Part shown: positions 35,212 to 43,549 of the stretch, piece after piece
How the letters are laid out: each line of letters starts with the position of its first letter
Numbering within the stretch: the stretch's first letter is position 1
DNA from: Pseudomonadota bacterium
GTDB taxonomy: Bacteria; Pseudomonadota; Alphaproteobacteria; Sphingomonadales; Sphingomonadaceae
Reading direction: 5' to 3'
NCBI GenBank assembly: GCA_023457895.1
Contig: JAEXAY010000010.1
Coordinates: 62,001-126,000, forward strand
DNA: 64,000 bases
Notes under the pieces: model-generated
The model's database searches: none
Seen by the model: the letters and a program-made list of their open reading frames with translations, nothing else
Told to the model about the DNA's origin: nothing
Program-made: the position numbers and the translations under genes

Positions 35212-35327
35212 GGGAAAAATCCTGATCGGGTGGGTTAAATCGAGGTGGGTTAAGCCGGTTATTTTTTCCGAAACGGAAAACCACCGGTGACAAAAAAGAC
35301 CGGCAGACCTTTGCCGCCGCGCCCGTC

Positions 35328-36557
35328 TCAACCGCCAAATAACTGTTTTTCAAAGCCTGGGGGGATCGCGATCCGGACATCCTCCTGCCCGCGCTGTCCG
35401 GCCATCCCGATGAGCCGCTCGACGTCCGCCGCGAGCACCGCATCGGCATTGAGCGCCCGGGCACGCACCAGCCAGTTGCGCGCCGCGCTGCCATCTCCGT
35501 CCAGCGCCGTCATGATGCTGGAAAGCGCCATCAGCAGGCAGCTGTTGGCATCCTTCAGGTCGCAGCCGCGCATGAGCATGTCATTGGTCTGCACCAGATC
35601 GTCGAGCGGCGTTCCGGGAAAATAGAGATAGCCCGCCCGGGCGCACGCACCGGCCGCGCCCAGATTGCAGCCGCGGCTGAATTTTTCCGCCGCCGCCTCT
35701 TCATTTTTCCCGGTTCCTGCGCCCCTGACCTCCATCAGTCCTGCGGCATCACACCCTGGACCATTATCCAGTCCGCACGCGCGCGCGAAATAGTCGAAGG
35801 CGCGCGCCGGATCGCTTTCCAGACCTTTCCCCTGTTGATAGGCCAGCGCCAGATTGAAACAGGCCTGCGACTGGTCGCCTTCACAGCCCTTTTCATGAAA
35901 GACAACCGCCGCCCTCGCATCCTTGGCCACGCCCAGCCCCTGGGACAAGAGATAGCCATAGCGCATGCAGCCATAGGGATGCGCGTTGCACGCCGCCTTG
36001 GAAAGACGCGCAATTTCCACCCGGCGCGGATCCAGCGGAGGAACATCGTCGGCAAGGTCCCTTGCCAGCTCAAAGCCGAGATTGGCACAGCCCAGCGCCA
36101 CCTCGATGTTGCACGACTTGCGGTAGAAACTAATGGCCTGATTGCGGTCCTTCGCCACACCGCGTCCATTGAGATAAAGCACTGCCAGATCGTTGCATGC
36201 CTTCTCGTTCCTGCGATCGCACGCCAGCGCATAATATTTGGCTGCGAAGCCATAATCGACCCGGCCACCCTGACCATAAGCGTGAAGCTGGCCGAGATAA
36301 TAACAGGCCTCCGCCATCCCGCCCTCGCAGGCCGGGAGATAAAGGCGCCGCGCCCTTCCATAATCGCTGTTTCGATAGGCTTGCCAAGCCTTGTCAAACG
36401 CGTCGCGCGCGCCGGGCGCAATGCTCTTTGATCCGTCCGGAACCGCAACGGCAACATTCCCATCCTGCCCCGCCGCCGGTGCGGCGAACCCAATGGTGAA
36501 AAGTCCGATGATAAGAGCCGCACTCAATCGTATCACACGCCTGCCAGCAAGCTTCAT
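35328..36557 (-). CDS. Secreted Cys-rich Sel1-repeat protein (first of two)
   Basis: A 409-residue exported protein from ATG 36557 (GTG one codon earlier is possible). A signal peptide (LSAALIIGLFTIGFAAPAAG) is followed by about eight Sel1-like repeats of 36 residues, each with paired helices and a disulfide-forming Cys pair (ACEGGMAEACYYLGQLHAYG, ACDRRNEKACNDLAVLYLNG are two units). Such Hcp-like proteins serve as periplasmic scaffolds or signalling adaptors. It lies between gp12 and gp11 of the GTA cluster on the same strand, just after its paralogue, an unusual place for a host envelope gene. Confidence 0.88.
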   Translation of the reverse strand: MKLAGRRVIRLSAALIIGLFTIGFAAPAAGQDGNVAVAVPDGSKSIAPGARDAFDKAWQAYRNSDYGRARRLYLPACEGGMAEACYYLGQLHAYGQGGRVDYGFAAKYYALACDRRNEKACNDLAVLYLNGRGVAKDRNQAISFYRKSCNIEVALGCANLGFELARDLADDVPPLDPRRVEIARLSKAACNAHPYGCMRYGYLLSQGLGVAKDARAAVVFHEKGCEGDQSQACFNLALAYQQGKGLESDPARAFDYFARACGLDNGPGCDAAGLMEVRGAGTGKNEEAAAEKFSRGCNLGAAGACARAGYLYFPGTPLDDLVQTNDMLMRGCDLKDANSCLLMALSSIMTALDGDGSAARNWLVRARALNADAVLAADVERLIGMAGQRGQEDVRIAIPPGFEKQLFGG

Positions 36558-36587
36558 CACGCGGCCCTCTCATCTCTTCGCTCACGC

Positions 36588-37973
36588 CTAGCGGGCGTTC
36601 GCGGCCCATTTTTCCGCAAGCCGTTCCCGCGTCATTTCCATCCAGCCTTCCATCGAACGGACAAGCAGCCCGTTGGCCTCGATCAGCCTCGCCTGCGCGA
36701 GCCAGCGTTCGGCTTCGGCAAGGTCGGCGGGGGCGACCTGGTCACCGCGAATGGCGACCCGCATCATCGCCGCCGCCGCGCAGCTATTGGCGTCTTTCTG
36801 CGCACAGCCTTGCGTGAACCAGGCATAGGCTTCCTGTTGTTCGGGCTGTGCGCCGCGCATTCCGAGCCAGCGCCCCAGCCCCGCATTATAGCAGGCCGCT
36901 CCGTTTCCGAGCGTGCAGGCCTTGGCGAACAGCGCGAAGCTGCTGCGATGCTCTGCGCTGCCCTCATCGGTTTTCGCCATCAGGTGGGCGAGTTCGAAAC
37001 AGCGCTGCGCATCGTTCTGGTCGCAGTCGCGGCGATAAAGTTTCGCCGCCGCCGCACGGTCGCGCGGCAGATCATGGACAGCGGCATAGGTAAGCGCCGC
37101 ACTGACGCAAGCCGAGCGATGCTCGACCGGACAGGGCCGGTGCAGCAGTTCTTTCGCCTTGTCCATGTCGCGCGGCAGGCCATCGCCCTTGGCATAGACC
37201 ATCGCGAGGTTCATGCAGGCGGGCGTGAAATTCTGGTCGCAGCCCTTGCGGTAATAGGCGATACCCTCGCTCTTGTCGGCCGGGATCGCCTCACCGGTGA
37301 AGCGCATCATCGCATAGTCGAAACAGGAAGTGGGCTCGCCATTGTCGCAGGCGCGCTTGTAAAAGCCCGCCGCCTTGGACCTGTCCTGCGTCTCGCCGGT
37401 GCCGTGATAGGCGGCGGTCGCGAGCCGGAGGCAGGCGATCCCTTCCTTTTGCTCGCACGCGGTAGCGATGAGTTCGGCGGCGAGCGCCTCATTCTTCTCG
37501 ACCCCCGCGCCATCCTTGAGGAACCCGGCATAAATGGCGCAGCCGCGCTGAAACCCGCCATTGCAGCTGGCGCGAAACGCATCGGCAATCCAGCGCTCCT
37601 CGATCTTCGGCAAGGCGCCTTTCTTGTTCTGCTGTTCCCACAACAGCCCCTTGTTGAAGCAGCTTTTGGGATTGCCCGCATCGCACGATCGCGCGAAAGC
37701 CAGCAGTGCGGTGTCGACATTTCCCGCCTTTAATTCCTCGTGCCCGCGCTGGTAATCAGCCTCGGCCCAGGCCGGATCGGGCGCGGCCGGCGTGATCGGT
37801 GCGGGCGGGGGAGGGGCAGGCGGCGCTGGCGGCGCGGGCAGGATCGCGGGCGCGCTGATCGTCACCGGCGGTGCGGGTGCGCGTTCGGTTTGGGCCGCTG
37901 CGGGTCCGGCCAGCGCCATTCCCGGCATCGTCCCCAGCATCGCCAGCGGCGCGAGCAACTTGCGCAGTCTCAT
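36588..37973 (-). CDS. Secreted Cys-rich Sel1-repeat protein (second of two)
   Basis: A 461-residue paralogue of the adjacent gene. Signal peptide to about residue 28 (GMALAGPAAAQ), a Pro-rich linker (PAPPAPPAPPPPAPITPAAP) and then some nine Sel1-like repeats with Cys pairs (SCDAGNPKSCFNKGLLWEQQ, ACDNGEPTSCFDYAMMRFTG). The linker probably spaces the solenoid from a surface. A strong GAAGGGAGAGGGAGAAGGA-like ribosome region lies directly before ATG 37973. Gap to the next gene is 27 bp, so both Sel1 genes are probably one transcript with the surrounding GTA genes. Confidence 0.88.
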   Translation of the reverse strand: MRLRKLLAPLAMLGTMPGMALAGPAAAQTERAPAPPVTISAPAILPAPPAPPAPPPPAPITPAAPDPAWAEADYQRGHEELKAGNVDTALLAFARSCDAGNPKSCFNKGLLWEQQNKKGALPKIEERWIADAFRASCNGGFQRGCAIYAGFLKDGAGVEKNEALAAELIATACEQKEGIACLRLATAAYHGTGETQDRSKAAGFYKRACDNGEPTSCFDYAMMRFTGEAIPADKSEGIAYYRKGCDQNFTPACMNLAMVYAKGDGLPRDMDKAKELLHRPCPVEHRSACVSAALTYAAVHDLPRDRAAAAKLYRRDCDQNDAQRCFELAHLMAKTDEGSAEHRSSFALFAKACTLGNGAACYNAGLGRWLGMRGAQPEQQEAYAWFTQGCAQKDANSCAAAAMMRVAIRGDQVAPADLAEAERWLAQARLIEANGLLVRSMEGWMEMTRERLAEKWAANAR

Positions 37974-38003
37974 TCCTTCTCCCTCTCCCTTCTTGTCCTG
38001 TTT

Positions 38004-38198
38004 CTATTTCCTGCCCCGCGCGGCGCGATAATCGGCCAGCCGCTGCCCGGCGCGGGTCACCTCGGCGAGCAGCGGCTTGTTGCCGATATCGGTCTGCCGG
38101 GCGGCGGCCGGAACAACGGCGACCGGAAAAGCGGCAGGCTCTGTTCCGGCCACCAGCAGGTTGCGGGCAAGACCCGTGCGCCTTTTGCCAGATGTCAC
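38004..38198 (-). CDS. Possible 64-residue small protein
   Basis: A candidate ORF from GTG 38198 to the stop at 38004, with GGGGAGGA nine bases before the GTG. The product (begins MTSGKRRTGLARNLLVAG; C-terminal helix EVTRAGQRLADYRAARGRK) has no recognised domain. It fills the 358-bp gap between gp11 and the second Sel1 gene, where nothing else is apparent. Support is ribosome site and position only; it could be non-coding. Confidence 0.35.
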   Translation of the reverse strand: MTSGKRRTGLARNLLVAGTEPAAFPVAVVPAAARQTDIGNKPLLAEVTRAGQRLADYRAARGRK

Positions 38199-38332
38199 CC
38201 GATATCCTCCCCTTTTGCGCGACCGCTCAACGCCGGTTGTTAGCGCAGCCTGCGCCCGCTGGCCAGCGGCTTTGCCCGGCATCCCTGAATGGCGCCCCTG
38301 TGTGACGGCCATATGATGCCCTGCTCCGGCGC

Positions 38333-38947
38333 TCAGCCGCCATCCACCTCGATCACCGCGGCGCGCACCGCCCGCGCGATCTGGCGGCCGGTGGCCTGCA
38401 TCCGTTCGGGCGGGACGCTGGCGCCGCCGCTGACGTTGACCGTGATGCGGATGTCGCGCGCGGGCGCGTTGCCGCCGCCGGTTTCGACCCGTCCACTGGT
38501 GGTGGGCACGAACCATTCCGGCCCGCGCTCGCCGACACGATAGGCGCGGCCCGGCGATACCGGTCCGCCGGTCGCCCGGCCGGGTGCACCGGCAAGGACC
38601 GACGCCAATTGCAGCGCACCCGCGAGCAATCCGCCCGCCCCGCCCTGCGCACCGCCGCCCTGGCCGCCGCCCATCGGGTTATGCTGGCCGATCGCGCCGA
38701 TCCCGGCGTGGATCGCCGCGCGCGCGATTTCCGCCATCACCGCCAGCGCGACCTTCTTCAGATCCTCGAAGCCGAACTTGCCGGTCTGGATGAAGCGGGC
38801 GAGGCTCGCCTCGAGCGCCCGCCCCGCCTTGTCCATCCCCGCCGCGAGCGGCCCTTCAAGCTCGCCCTTCATCGCGGCCACATCGCGCGCAAACGCGCCC
38901 GTATCCGCCCGCACCGCGACGAGCAGCGTTTCGAGTTGGTCTGACAT
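38333..38947 (-). CDS. GTA tail tape measure protein (gp11-like)
   Basis: A 204-residue protein from ATG 38947 with AAGGAAC upstream, close in size to RcGTA gp11 (about 220). It has an N-terminal amphipathic segment (LLVAVRADTGAFARDVAAMK), a helical body (ASLARFIQTGKFGFEDLKKV), a Gly-rich stretch (GGGQGGGAQGGAGG) and the lambda-type ending RATGGPVSPGRAYRVGERGPEWFVP. Tape measure length sets tail length, so this would specify the very short GTA tail. TonB gene is upstream and the candidate small ORF and Sel1 genes downstream. Confidence 0.85.
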   Translation of the reverse strand: MSDQLETLLVAVRADTGAFARDVAAMKGELEGPLAAGMDKAGRALEASLARFIQTGKFGFEDLKKVALAVMAEIARAAIHAGIGAIGQHNPMGGGQGGGAQGGAGGLLAGALQLASVLAGAPGRATGGPVSPGRAYRVGERGPEWFVPTTSGRVETGGGNAPARDIRITVNVSGGASVPPERMQATGRQIARAVRAAVIEVDGG

Positions 38948-39088
38948 TTTTTTGGGTTCCTTCCCGAGAGGCTTTGAAGGATGGTGCGATTGGGCGGGCA
39001 GTGATCCGAACCATCGCCGCCAGCGTGGTGCTGCCGGCAATCGTCCTGCCTGATCGCGCCAAGGGTGGCCGCTGTTCCGGCCGGATAG

Positions 39089-39760
39089 TCAGCGGGAAAT
39101 CTTCCACCCGAAACTATGATCCCATTCCGCGTCGACCGCCTTGCCGTCATCGTCCAGTTCCGGGCGGAAGCGGGCACGAGTAAGCAGCATGCGGCAGGTC
39201 GAGGTATCGAGCGATCGGTGACCCGACGATTTGAGGATGCGGCATGCTCGCGCCCGCCCGCCGGGGGTCACGAACAGCCTGAGCTTGACCGTCCCCTCCG
39301 CCCTTTCGCGCAAGGCCTGAGCAGGATAGTCGTCGCCCGAAAACCATTTGTCGATGGCGACGGGCCGGAGCGGCCGCGCCCGTGAAGGTTCGACGATATC
39401 GCCCGGCTGCAACGCTGCGGGAGCCGGCCGGCGCTCGGGCGGCGCCACGACGATTTCTTCGGGCTCATCGCGTATCTGCGGGGTAGGTTGCACCGGAAGC
39501 GGCGGCGGGATCACGGCAGGCGGGGCCACCCGGACCCGCGCCACCGGCGGCGCTTTCTCATATTCGCGCGGCGGTGGCATCGCCTTGTCGAACCGGTTGA
39601 ACAGCGCCCTTGCCTGATGCGCGAGTTCGACCCGGTAGATGAAAACCAGCGCCGCCATCACGATCAGCAGAAGGTAGCGCACCAGCCGCCGCAACGGAAA
39701 GCGCGGCGGGTCCGGTTCCATCTGATAGGTCGGTAAGTTGACTTCGAGCGTGTCGTCCAC
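39089..39760 (-). CDS. TonB-family energy transducer
   Basis: A 223-residue protein from GTG 39760. One N-terminal membrane helix (YLLLIVMAALVFIYRV, ~28-44), a Pro/Val/Arg-rich periplasmic spacer (~62-135) and a C-terminal TonB domain (DDYPAQALRERAEGTVKLRL, then GGRARACRILKSSGHRSLD, TCRMLLTRARFRPELD). TonB transmits proton-motive energy to outer-membrane transporters. It sits between gp10.1 and gp11 on the GTA strand. No ExbB/ExbD or receptor gene is adjacent, so its partner lies elsewhere. Confidence 0.88.
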   Translation of the reverse strand: MDDTLEVNLPTYQMEPDPPRFPLRRLVRYLLLIVMAALVFIYRVELAHQARALFNRFDKAMPPPREYEKAPPVARVRVAPPAVIPPPLPVQPTPQIRDEPEEIVVAPPERRPAPAALQPGDIVEPSRARPLRPVAIDKWFSGDDYPAQALRERAEGTVKLRLFVTPGGRARACRILKSSGHRSLDTSTCRMLLTRARFRPELDDDGKAVDAEWDHSFGWKISR

Positions 39761-39839
39761 TCATCACCCCCATTGGCCGGTCACGCACACCGCCATTTTG
39801 CCTCGCGATAAAGCCCAGTTATTGCGCTTCGATTAACGC

Positions 39840-40052
39840 TCAATCCGGAAAGCGTTGCATCAGTGCGATCAGGGTGTCGGCATCGGGCGGCCCCACCGCG
39901 TCACCCGCCCCCTCCCGCATCTCCGCCAGCGCCGCGAACAGCGCGGCGACTTCCTGCGGCGTTGCGACCCAGAACTGGTCCGGCGTCCAGTGGAACAGCA
40001 CGCCCATCAGCCCGGCGAGGCGGGCGGCGGCGGGGGTGAAGCATGGAGTCAT
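39840..40052 (-). CDS. GTA tail assembly chaperone (gp10.1-like, DUF2376 type)
   Basis: A 70-residue protein starting at ATG 40052 (MTPCFTPAAARLAGLMGVLF). The features (LMGVLFHWTPDQFWVATPQEVAALFAAL, given here in parts) match the small phage tail assembly chaperone encoded between gp10 and gp11 in RcGTA. The frame is open far upstream through a palindromic repeat, so a longer form cannot be excluded, but its extra residues are repeat-derived. Confidence 0.78.
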   Translation of the reverse strand: MTPCFTPAAARLAGLMGVLFHWTPDQFWVATPQEVAALFAALAEMREGAGDAVGPPDADTLIALMQRFPD

Positions 40053-40105
40053 GGAGGCTGTTCTTGCCATGGTGGGACCCATCAATCGGACTGCGCCATA
40101 CGGAA

Positions 40106-40195
40106 GGACGTGCTTCGACAGGCTCGGCACGAGCGGTTTTTTGAAGGCCGGTCTTTCCCTGACCCGTTCGCGCTGAGCCTGTCGAAGCGCCCGTC
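40106..40195. repeat. Inverted pair of cttcgacaggctc repeats
   Basis: tgcttcgacaggctcggcac at the left faces cgctgagcctgtcgaagcgc at the right, about 40 bp apart. They fill most of the 224-bp gap between gp10.1 and gp10. No gene is seen in the gap. Confidence 0.85.
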
Positions 40196-40276
40196 GGGCC
40201 CGACCCACATCGATCGATGTTCTGTAACCTTTCCGCAAGCTCCTTGCTCAGGCCGAACCGGCAGAGAAGGGCATCG

Positions 40277-40777
40277 TCACCCGCCCTTCAGCACCGCCTC
40301 GAGCAATTGCCGGAGCGCGGGCGTTACGTTGGCGAGGCCCTGCGCCGTCACCGCCTCGCCGATTTGTTCGCGGGCGGGGCGGCGGCCCTGTTGGGCTTCG
40401 CAGCAGTGCCAGAACAGCGCGACCAGTTCGGCCAGCTTGAGCCCGCCGCCTGCCGCGCGGTCGACGAGGGCGAACAGGCTGCCCAGTTCCTCCTCCGCCG
40501 CGACCAAAGCGGTGAAGCTCGGGCGCAGTTTCCACGGTTCGCCCGCGACGATCAGCGCCGCCTCGCCGCGCGCGGGATTGGCGGGGGTTTGGCCGCGATC
40601 ACACGCTTCGCCCTGCCCCTGCGCAGGCAGGGGCCCAGGGCCGCATGGCGCGGCGTCCGCAGGCGCAGCGATTGGAGGCTCTGGGTCTGACGCCATGGGG
40701 CCTGACAATATTGTGTCCTCCAACACTGGGCCCCTGCCTGCGCAGGGGAACGGGCTGGCCCGATCGTTATCGCTCAT
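40277..40777 (-). CDS. GTA tail protein gp10
   Basis: A 166-residue protein whose C-terminal ~100 residues match the GTA gp10 family (GEAALIVAGEPWKLRPSFTAL, LVDRAAGGGLKLAELVALFW in parts). The first residues MSDNDRAS are followed by ~45 residues encoded by an inverted repeat pair (SPFPCAGRGP ... PCGPGPLPAQGQ) before the domain resumes, so a repeat appears inserted in frame. Start overlaps the gp9 stop by four bases (ATGA). The typical family member is about 110-120 residues. Confidence 0.85.
   Translation of the reverse strand: MSDNDRASPFPCAGRGPVLEDTILSGPMASDPEPPIAAPADAAPCGPGPLPAQGQGEACDRGQTPANPARGEAALIVAGEPWKLRPSFTALVAAEEELGSLFALVDRAAGGGLKLAELVALFWHCCEAQQGRRPAREQIGEAVTAQGLANVTPALRQLLEAVLKGG
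40616..40748. repeat. Inverted pair of tgcgcaggcagggg repeats within gp10
   Basis: cccctgcgcaggcaggggcc at 40616 and the inverted ggcccctgcctgcgcagggg ending at 40748, with about 95 bp between. Entirely inside the 5' part of gp10 and read in frame. The core is palindromic and the two arms can form one long hairpin. Confidence 0.9.
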
Positions 40778-41181
40778 AACGCCACCACCGCGCCCGAGCT
40801 TTCCAGCGCCAGCGTGTAGCTGCGCTCGCCATTATAGTCCCCGGCATAGTCGAGCCGCGTCACGAGGAACCGCCCGGAGAGCCGCTCGCCGCTTTCGAAG
40901 CTCAGTTCATAATCGTCGATCGTGCCGGCGAGCGCATGGGTCTTGATGCGCAGTTCCGCCGCCGATCCGGTGAAAATCCCGGCGGCCGAGACCGACACCG
41001 AGCGCACGCCCGCGCCCGGGAGCAGTTCGCGCCAGCCGCCGCTGTCCTTCGATGTCACATTGACCGCATCGCCATTGACCGAAAGCTGCGTGGTGCGCAG
41101 CCCCGCGACGGTCTGGTAGACGGGCGGCGCGGCGCCATTGCCGATCTTCAAAAGAAAGGCGCTGCCTTTTTCTGCGGGCAT
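40774..41181 (-). CDS. GTA major tail (tube) protein gp9-like
   Basis: A 135-residue protein from ATG 41181 with AAAAGGAACC upstream. It matches the TIGR02126 major tail protein family: MPAEKGSAFLLKIGNGAAPP, VAGLRTTQLSVNGDAVNVTS, GGWRELLPGAGVRSVSVSAA and SYTLALESSGAVVAL near the end. In RcGTA the protein forms the short tail tube. Upstream lies repeat copy E2; downstream it is coupled to gp10. Confidence 0.9.
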   Translation of the reverse strand: MPAEKGSAFLLKIGNGAAPPVYQTVAGLRTTQLSVNGDAVNVTSKDSGGWRELLPGAGVRSVSVSAAGIFTGSAAELRIKTHALAGTIDDYELSFESGERLSGRFLVTRLDYAGDYNGERSYTLALESSGAVVAL

Positions 41182-41237
41182 GGTTGGTTCCTTTTGGGTT
41201 GGAGATTGAAACGAAAATTGAAGAAACAGCAGGCGCC

Positions 41238-41372
41238 CCACCCTCCCTTTTAGGGAGGGTCAAAAAAGCGCCCGCTGTTTTGGGGTGGGTACTGGCGGGT
41301 TACCCAAATAGCGTTTTACCCACCCCGAAATTTGCGCCGCAAGTTTCGACCCTCCCTGGCCAGGGAGGGTGG
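41238..41372. repeat. Paired hairpin repeat, copy E2
   Basis: Same architecture as E1. Left variable stem AAAA-a-AGCG/CGCT-g-TTTT, right variable stem GAAA-t-TTGC/GCAA-g-TTTC, both with one internal mismatch. It ends two bases before the gp8 stop codon at 41374. Confidence 0.95.
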
Positions 41373-41373
41373 G

Positions 41374-41805
41374 TTAAGGCTGCGCCAGCACCCGCACGCT
41401 CACGTCCATCAGCGCGGCCCAGCCGCCGCCCTTGTTCGCGGCCTTCATCAGTTCGGCCGAGCCCGCGATGCGCGTGCGGGTGACGCGGGCAGAGACGATC
41501 TGCCAGCCATCCTGCGCCGCCGGGAGGCCGGCCAGCGCCCGTTCGGCCGCGCGCACCGCCGCGGCAACGCGCACGCTGTCCGTCCCGCGCGCATAAAAGC
41601 TGAGCCCGAGGATGAGGTCGCGCCCCTCCTCGGTCTTGCCGCCCCACGCGCTGCCGAGGCTCTCGCCGAGCACGACATAGGGCGGCGCAGCCTGCACCGG
41701 CACGCCATCATGGACGCCATGCACCAGCGCCATCAGCGGGGCATCGGTACGCAGCGCAGCAAGCAGCGCCTGCCGCACCGCAAGATCGGGGGAGGAAAGG
41801 GTCAT
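41374..41805 (-). CDS. GTA tail terminator-like protein (gp8-like, DUF3168)
   Basis: A 143-residue protein from ATG 41805 (MTLSSPDLAVRQALLAALRT). The DUF3168 pattern is clear: DAPLMALVHGVHDGVP, PPYVVLGESLGSAWGGKTEE and the strand DLILGLSFYARG, ending in DVSVRVLAQP. Such proteins cap the tail tube during assembly. The frame is open upstream all the way through repeat E3, but ribosome-site and family length favour 41805. It is bracketed by repeat copies E2 and E3. Confidence 0.87.
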   Translation of the reverse strand: MTLSSPDLAVRQALLAALRTDAPLMALVHGVHDGVPVQAAPPYVVLGESLGSAWGGKTEEGRDLILGLSFYARGTDSVRVAAAVRAAERALAGLPAAQDGWQIVSARVTRTRIAGSAELMKAANKGGGWAALMDVSVRVLAQP

Positions 41806-41872
41806 GGGCTGGCTTTCAGACAGGGGAGAAGTTCTTCCCCCTCCTGCGGAGAGGGGAGGAATGATGCTCGTT

Positions 41873-42007
41873 CCACCCTCCCTTTTAGGGAGGGTCAAAA
41901 AAGCGTCAGCTTTTTTGGGGTGGGTATTACAGCGCCGATGCGGGGAGGCTTTACCCACCCCGAAAAATTGTGCCAATTTTTCGACCCTCCCTGGCGAGGG
42001 AGGGTGG
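41873..42007. repeat. Paired hairpin repeat, copy E3
   Basis: Left variable stem AAAAAAGC-GTCA-GCTTTTTT, right variable stem GAAAAATTG-TGC-CAATTTTTC, both perfect. Lies between gp8 and the 69-residue gene, 23 bp from the stop of the latter. Confidence 0.95.
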
Positions 42008-42029
42008 ACGTGACACGCGACGACAGGGA

Positions 42030-42239
42030 TCAACGCCCCGGCCAGCGTAGTGCCGGGTCGTGGGCGCGGCGTTCGCGCAAGGCCCGGCCCCTGATCTCCA
42101 CCGCATCGCCGAGCAGGCGCACGGCAAGATCGGGGTGGCTTTCGCGCAAGTCTTGCGCCAGCCGCCGCGCCGCACTTTGCGCCCGCGCCTCGCCCAGCCG
42201 TTCGGCTTCGGCAACGAGATTATCCCACGCCGCGCTCAC
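42030..42239 (-). CDS. 69-residue helical protein in the gp7 position
   Basis: Starts at GTG 42239, overlapping the last bases of the gp6 stop (GTGA), so translation is coupled. The product is a single long Arg/Ala-rich helical stretch (AERLGEARAQSAARRLAQDL, LRERRAHDPALRWPGR) with no resemblance I can see to the beta-rich head-tail stopper (gp7) that occupies this place in Rhodobacter. It may be a lineage-specific minor head or adaptor protein, or a replacement for gp7. Real gene likely from the overlap. Confidence 0.6.
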   Translation of the reverse strand: MSAAWDNLVAEAERLGEARAQSAARRLAQDLRESHPDLAVRLLGDAVEIRGRALRERRAHDPALRWPGR

Positions 42240-42799
42240 AGCATCACCCGCCGCCACGGCTGCCACAGCGCGGTCACCGCAGCGGGCGGCGCGGCGTCGC
42301 GGGCATCGTCGCGCGCGGCATAAAGATGCGCGACGAGCCGCAGCAGCCCCTGCCGTACGCTCACCGGAATCGCATCGCCATCGGCGCCGAGCCCGGCCTG
42401 ATAGGTGGCGCGCAGCCGCCCGGCCGCGCCCGGCTGGGTGACGCGGACAAAGCCATCGCCGAGCGCGTCGATGTCGATCGCATAGGCCCCGGCCGGGAAC
42501 GCAAAAGCGGAGCCTTCGGCGGGCAGGCCCTCGACCAGCGTGATCGCGGCGACCGGGCCATGCGCGAGCCGCTGCCAGCGCCCCGCCGCAATTGGCTGGG
42601 TCTCGACAACCTGCCGCGCGATGAGCAACTGGCCGATGAAGCTTTCGCACAGGTCGCAGGCGGTGCGGATGAGCTGTTCGACCAGCGCATCCTCCTCGCC
42701 AAGCGAAAGCCGCATCCAGGCCTTTGCTTCGGCAAGGCTGACGGGCAGGGTGACCGGCGCCGCGATCTCGACACGGCGCAGCACGGGTTCACAGCGCAT
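42236..42799 (-). CDS. GTA head-tail connector (gp6-like, phiE125 gp8 / TIGR02215 type)
   Basis: A 187-residue protein from ATG 42799 with GGAGG eight bases upstream. It begins with the usual PVTLPVSLAEAKAWMRL helix and LIRTACDLCESFIGQLL, and ends with VRQGLLRLVAHLYAARDD, the two helical parts of the SPP1 gp15/HK97 gp6-type connector, with a beta insertion between. It would dock under the portal. An upstream in-frame ATG at 42886 would overlap the divergent membrane-protein gene and is less likely. Confidence 0.86.
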   Translation of the reverse strand: MRCEPVLRRVEIAAPVTLPVSLAEAKAWMRLSLGEEDALVEQLIRTACDLCESFIGQLLIARQVVETQPIAAGRWQRLAHGPVAAITLVEGLPAEGSAFAFPAGAYAIDIDALGDGFVRVTQPGAAGRLRATYQAGLGADGDAIPVSVRQGLLRLVAHLYAARDDARDAAPPAAVTALWQPWRRVML

Positions 42800-42892
42800 G
42801 ACCGGTGCCTCCGGCAAGGTGAGGCGCGCATCCGCATGAACGGACAAAATCAGGTGAAGACATTTGACGATTTCCCTGTAGGACAAGACGCC

Positions 42893-43339
42893 ATGTTCTG
42901 GCGCAAGGACGATATATTGGAGGTGCCGCGGCGGCCGGCGGCGGACCTGCTGCGCCCGCCTTCACCCGGCGAGCGGGCGGAGCCGCGCGCGCCGCAGACA
43001 CGGATCGCCGGCGAGGCCGCACCGGGCCCCGGCTGGCCGCACCCTATCCTGCGCCTTGCCGCCGGTTATGCGGGCCTTGCGCTCGTGCTGGCGGTCGCGG
43101 GGCGCATCGGCAGCCTCTGGGCCGGGCCGGTGATGAGCTGGATGGGGCTGTGCCTGCTGTTCTGGGGCCTCACCAACGCGGTGATCGACGAACTGCTCGA
43201 GGCCGCGATCGCGAAGAGCCGCGCGCTTTCCCGCCTGCTGGTCGCGGTCCACCCCTCGCTCCTCAACCCCTCGCGCCGCCGCCTCCAGTTCCGCATCATC
43301 GGCGCGATCTGCTTCCTGCTGGCCTATCGCGCGCTGTAA
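42893..43339 (+). CDS. Small membrane protein of unknown function within the GTA cluster
   Basis: A 148-residue protein from ATG 42893 (AGGA eight bases upstream; ATG 42836 would add 19 residues). A charged Pro-rich cytosolic segment (~1-55) precedes two helices (LAAGYAGLALVLAVAGRIGS and WMGLCLLFWGLTNAVIDELL) and a third near the end (IIGAICFLLAYRAL). It is on the plus strand, between the connector and capsid genes, opposite to all GTA genes. No family recognised; repeat copy E4 follows its stop. Confidence 0.65.
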   Translation: MFWRKDDILEVPRRPAADLLRPPSPGERAEPRAPQTRIAGEAAPGPGWPHPILRLAAGYAGLALVLAVAGRIGSLWAGPVMSWMGLCLLFWGLTNAVIDELLEAAIAKSRALSRLLVAVHPSLLNPSRRRLQFRIIGAICFLLAYRAL

Positions 43340-43391
43340 AAGCGCCCCCATCCTCCCTCGCAAATGAGGGTGATAAGATAGCGCAACGCCT

Positions 43392-43526
43392 CCACCCTCC
43401 CTTTTAGGGAGGGTCAAAAGGCGGCACGCCTTTTGGGGTGGGTATGCAAGGTTTACCCAAGCAGCGTTTTACCCACCCCGAAGCCGCCTTACGGCGCCTT
43501 CGACCCTCCCTCGCAAGGGAGGGTGA
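43392..43526. repeat. Paired hairpin repeat, copy E4
   Basis: Left variable stem AAAAGGCG-GCA-CGCCTTTT; right variable stem GAAG-c-CGCC/GGCG-c-CTTC. It lies in the 210-bp gap between the convergent stops of the membrane-protein gene and the capsid gene; nothing else is seen there. Confidence 0.95.
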
Positions 43527-43549
43527 GGGACACTTCAACCGCCCGCGCC

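Noticed and set aside
38199..38516. Upstream extension of the small ORF 38004-38198
   Set aside because: It lies in another frame of gp11 and has no ribosome site at its first start codon.
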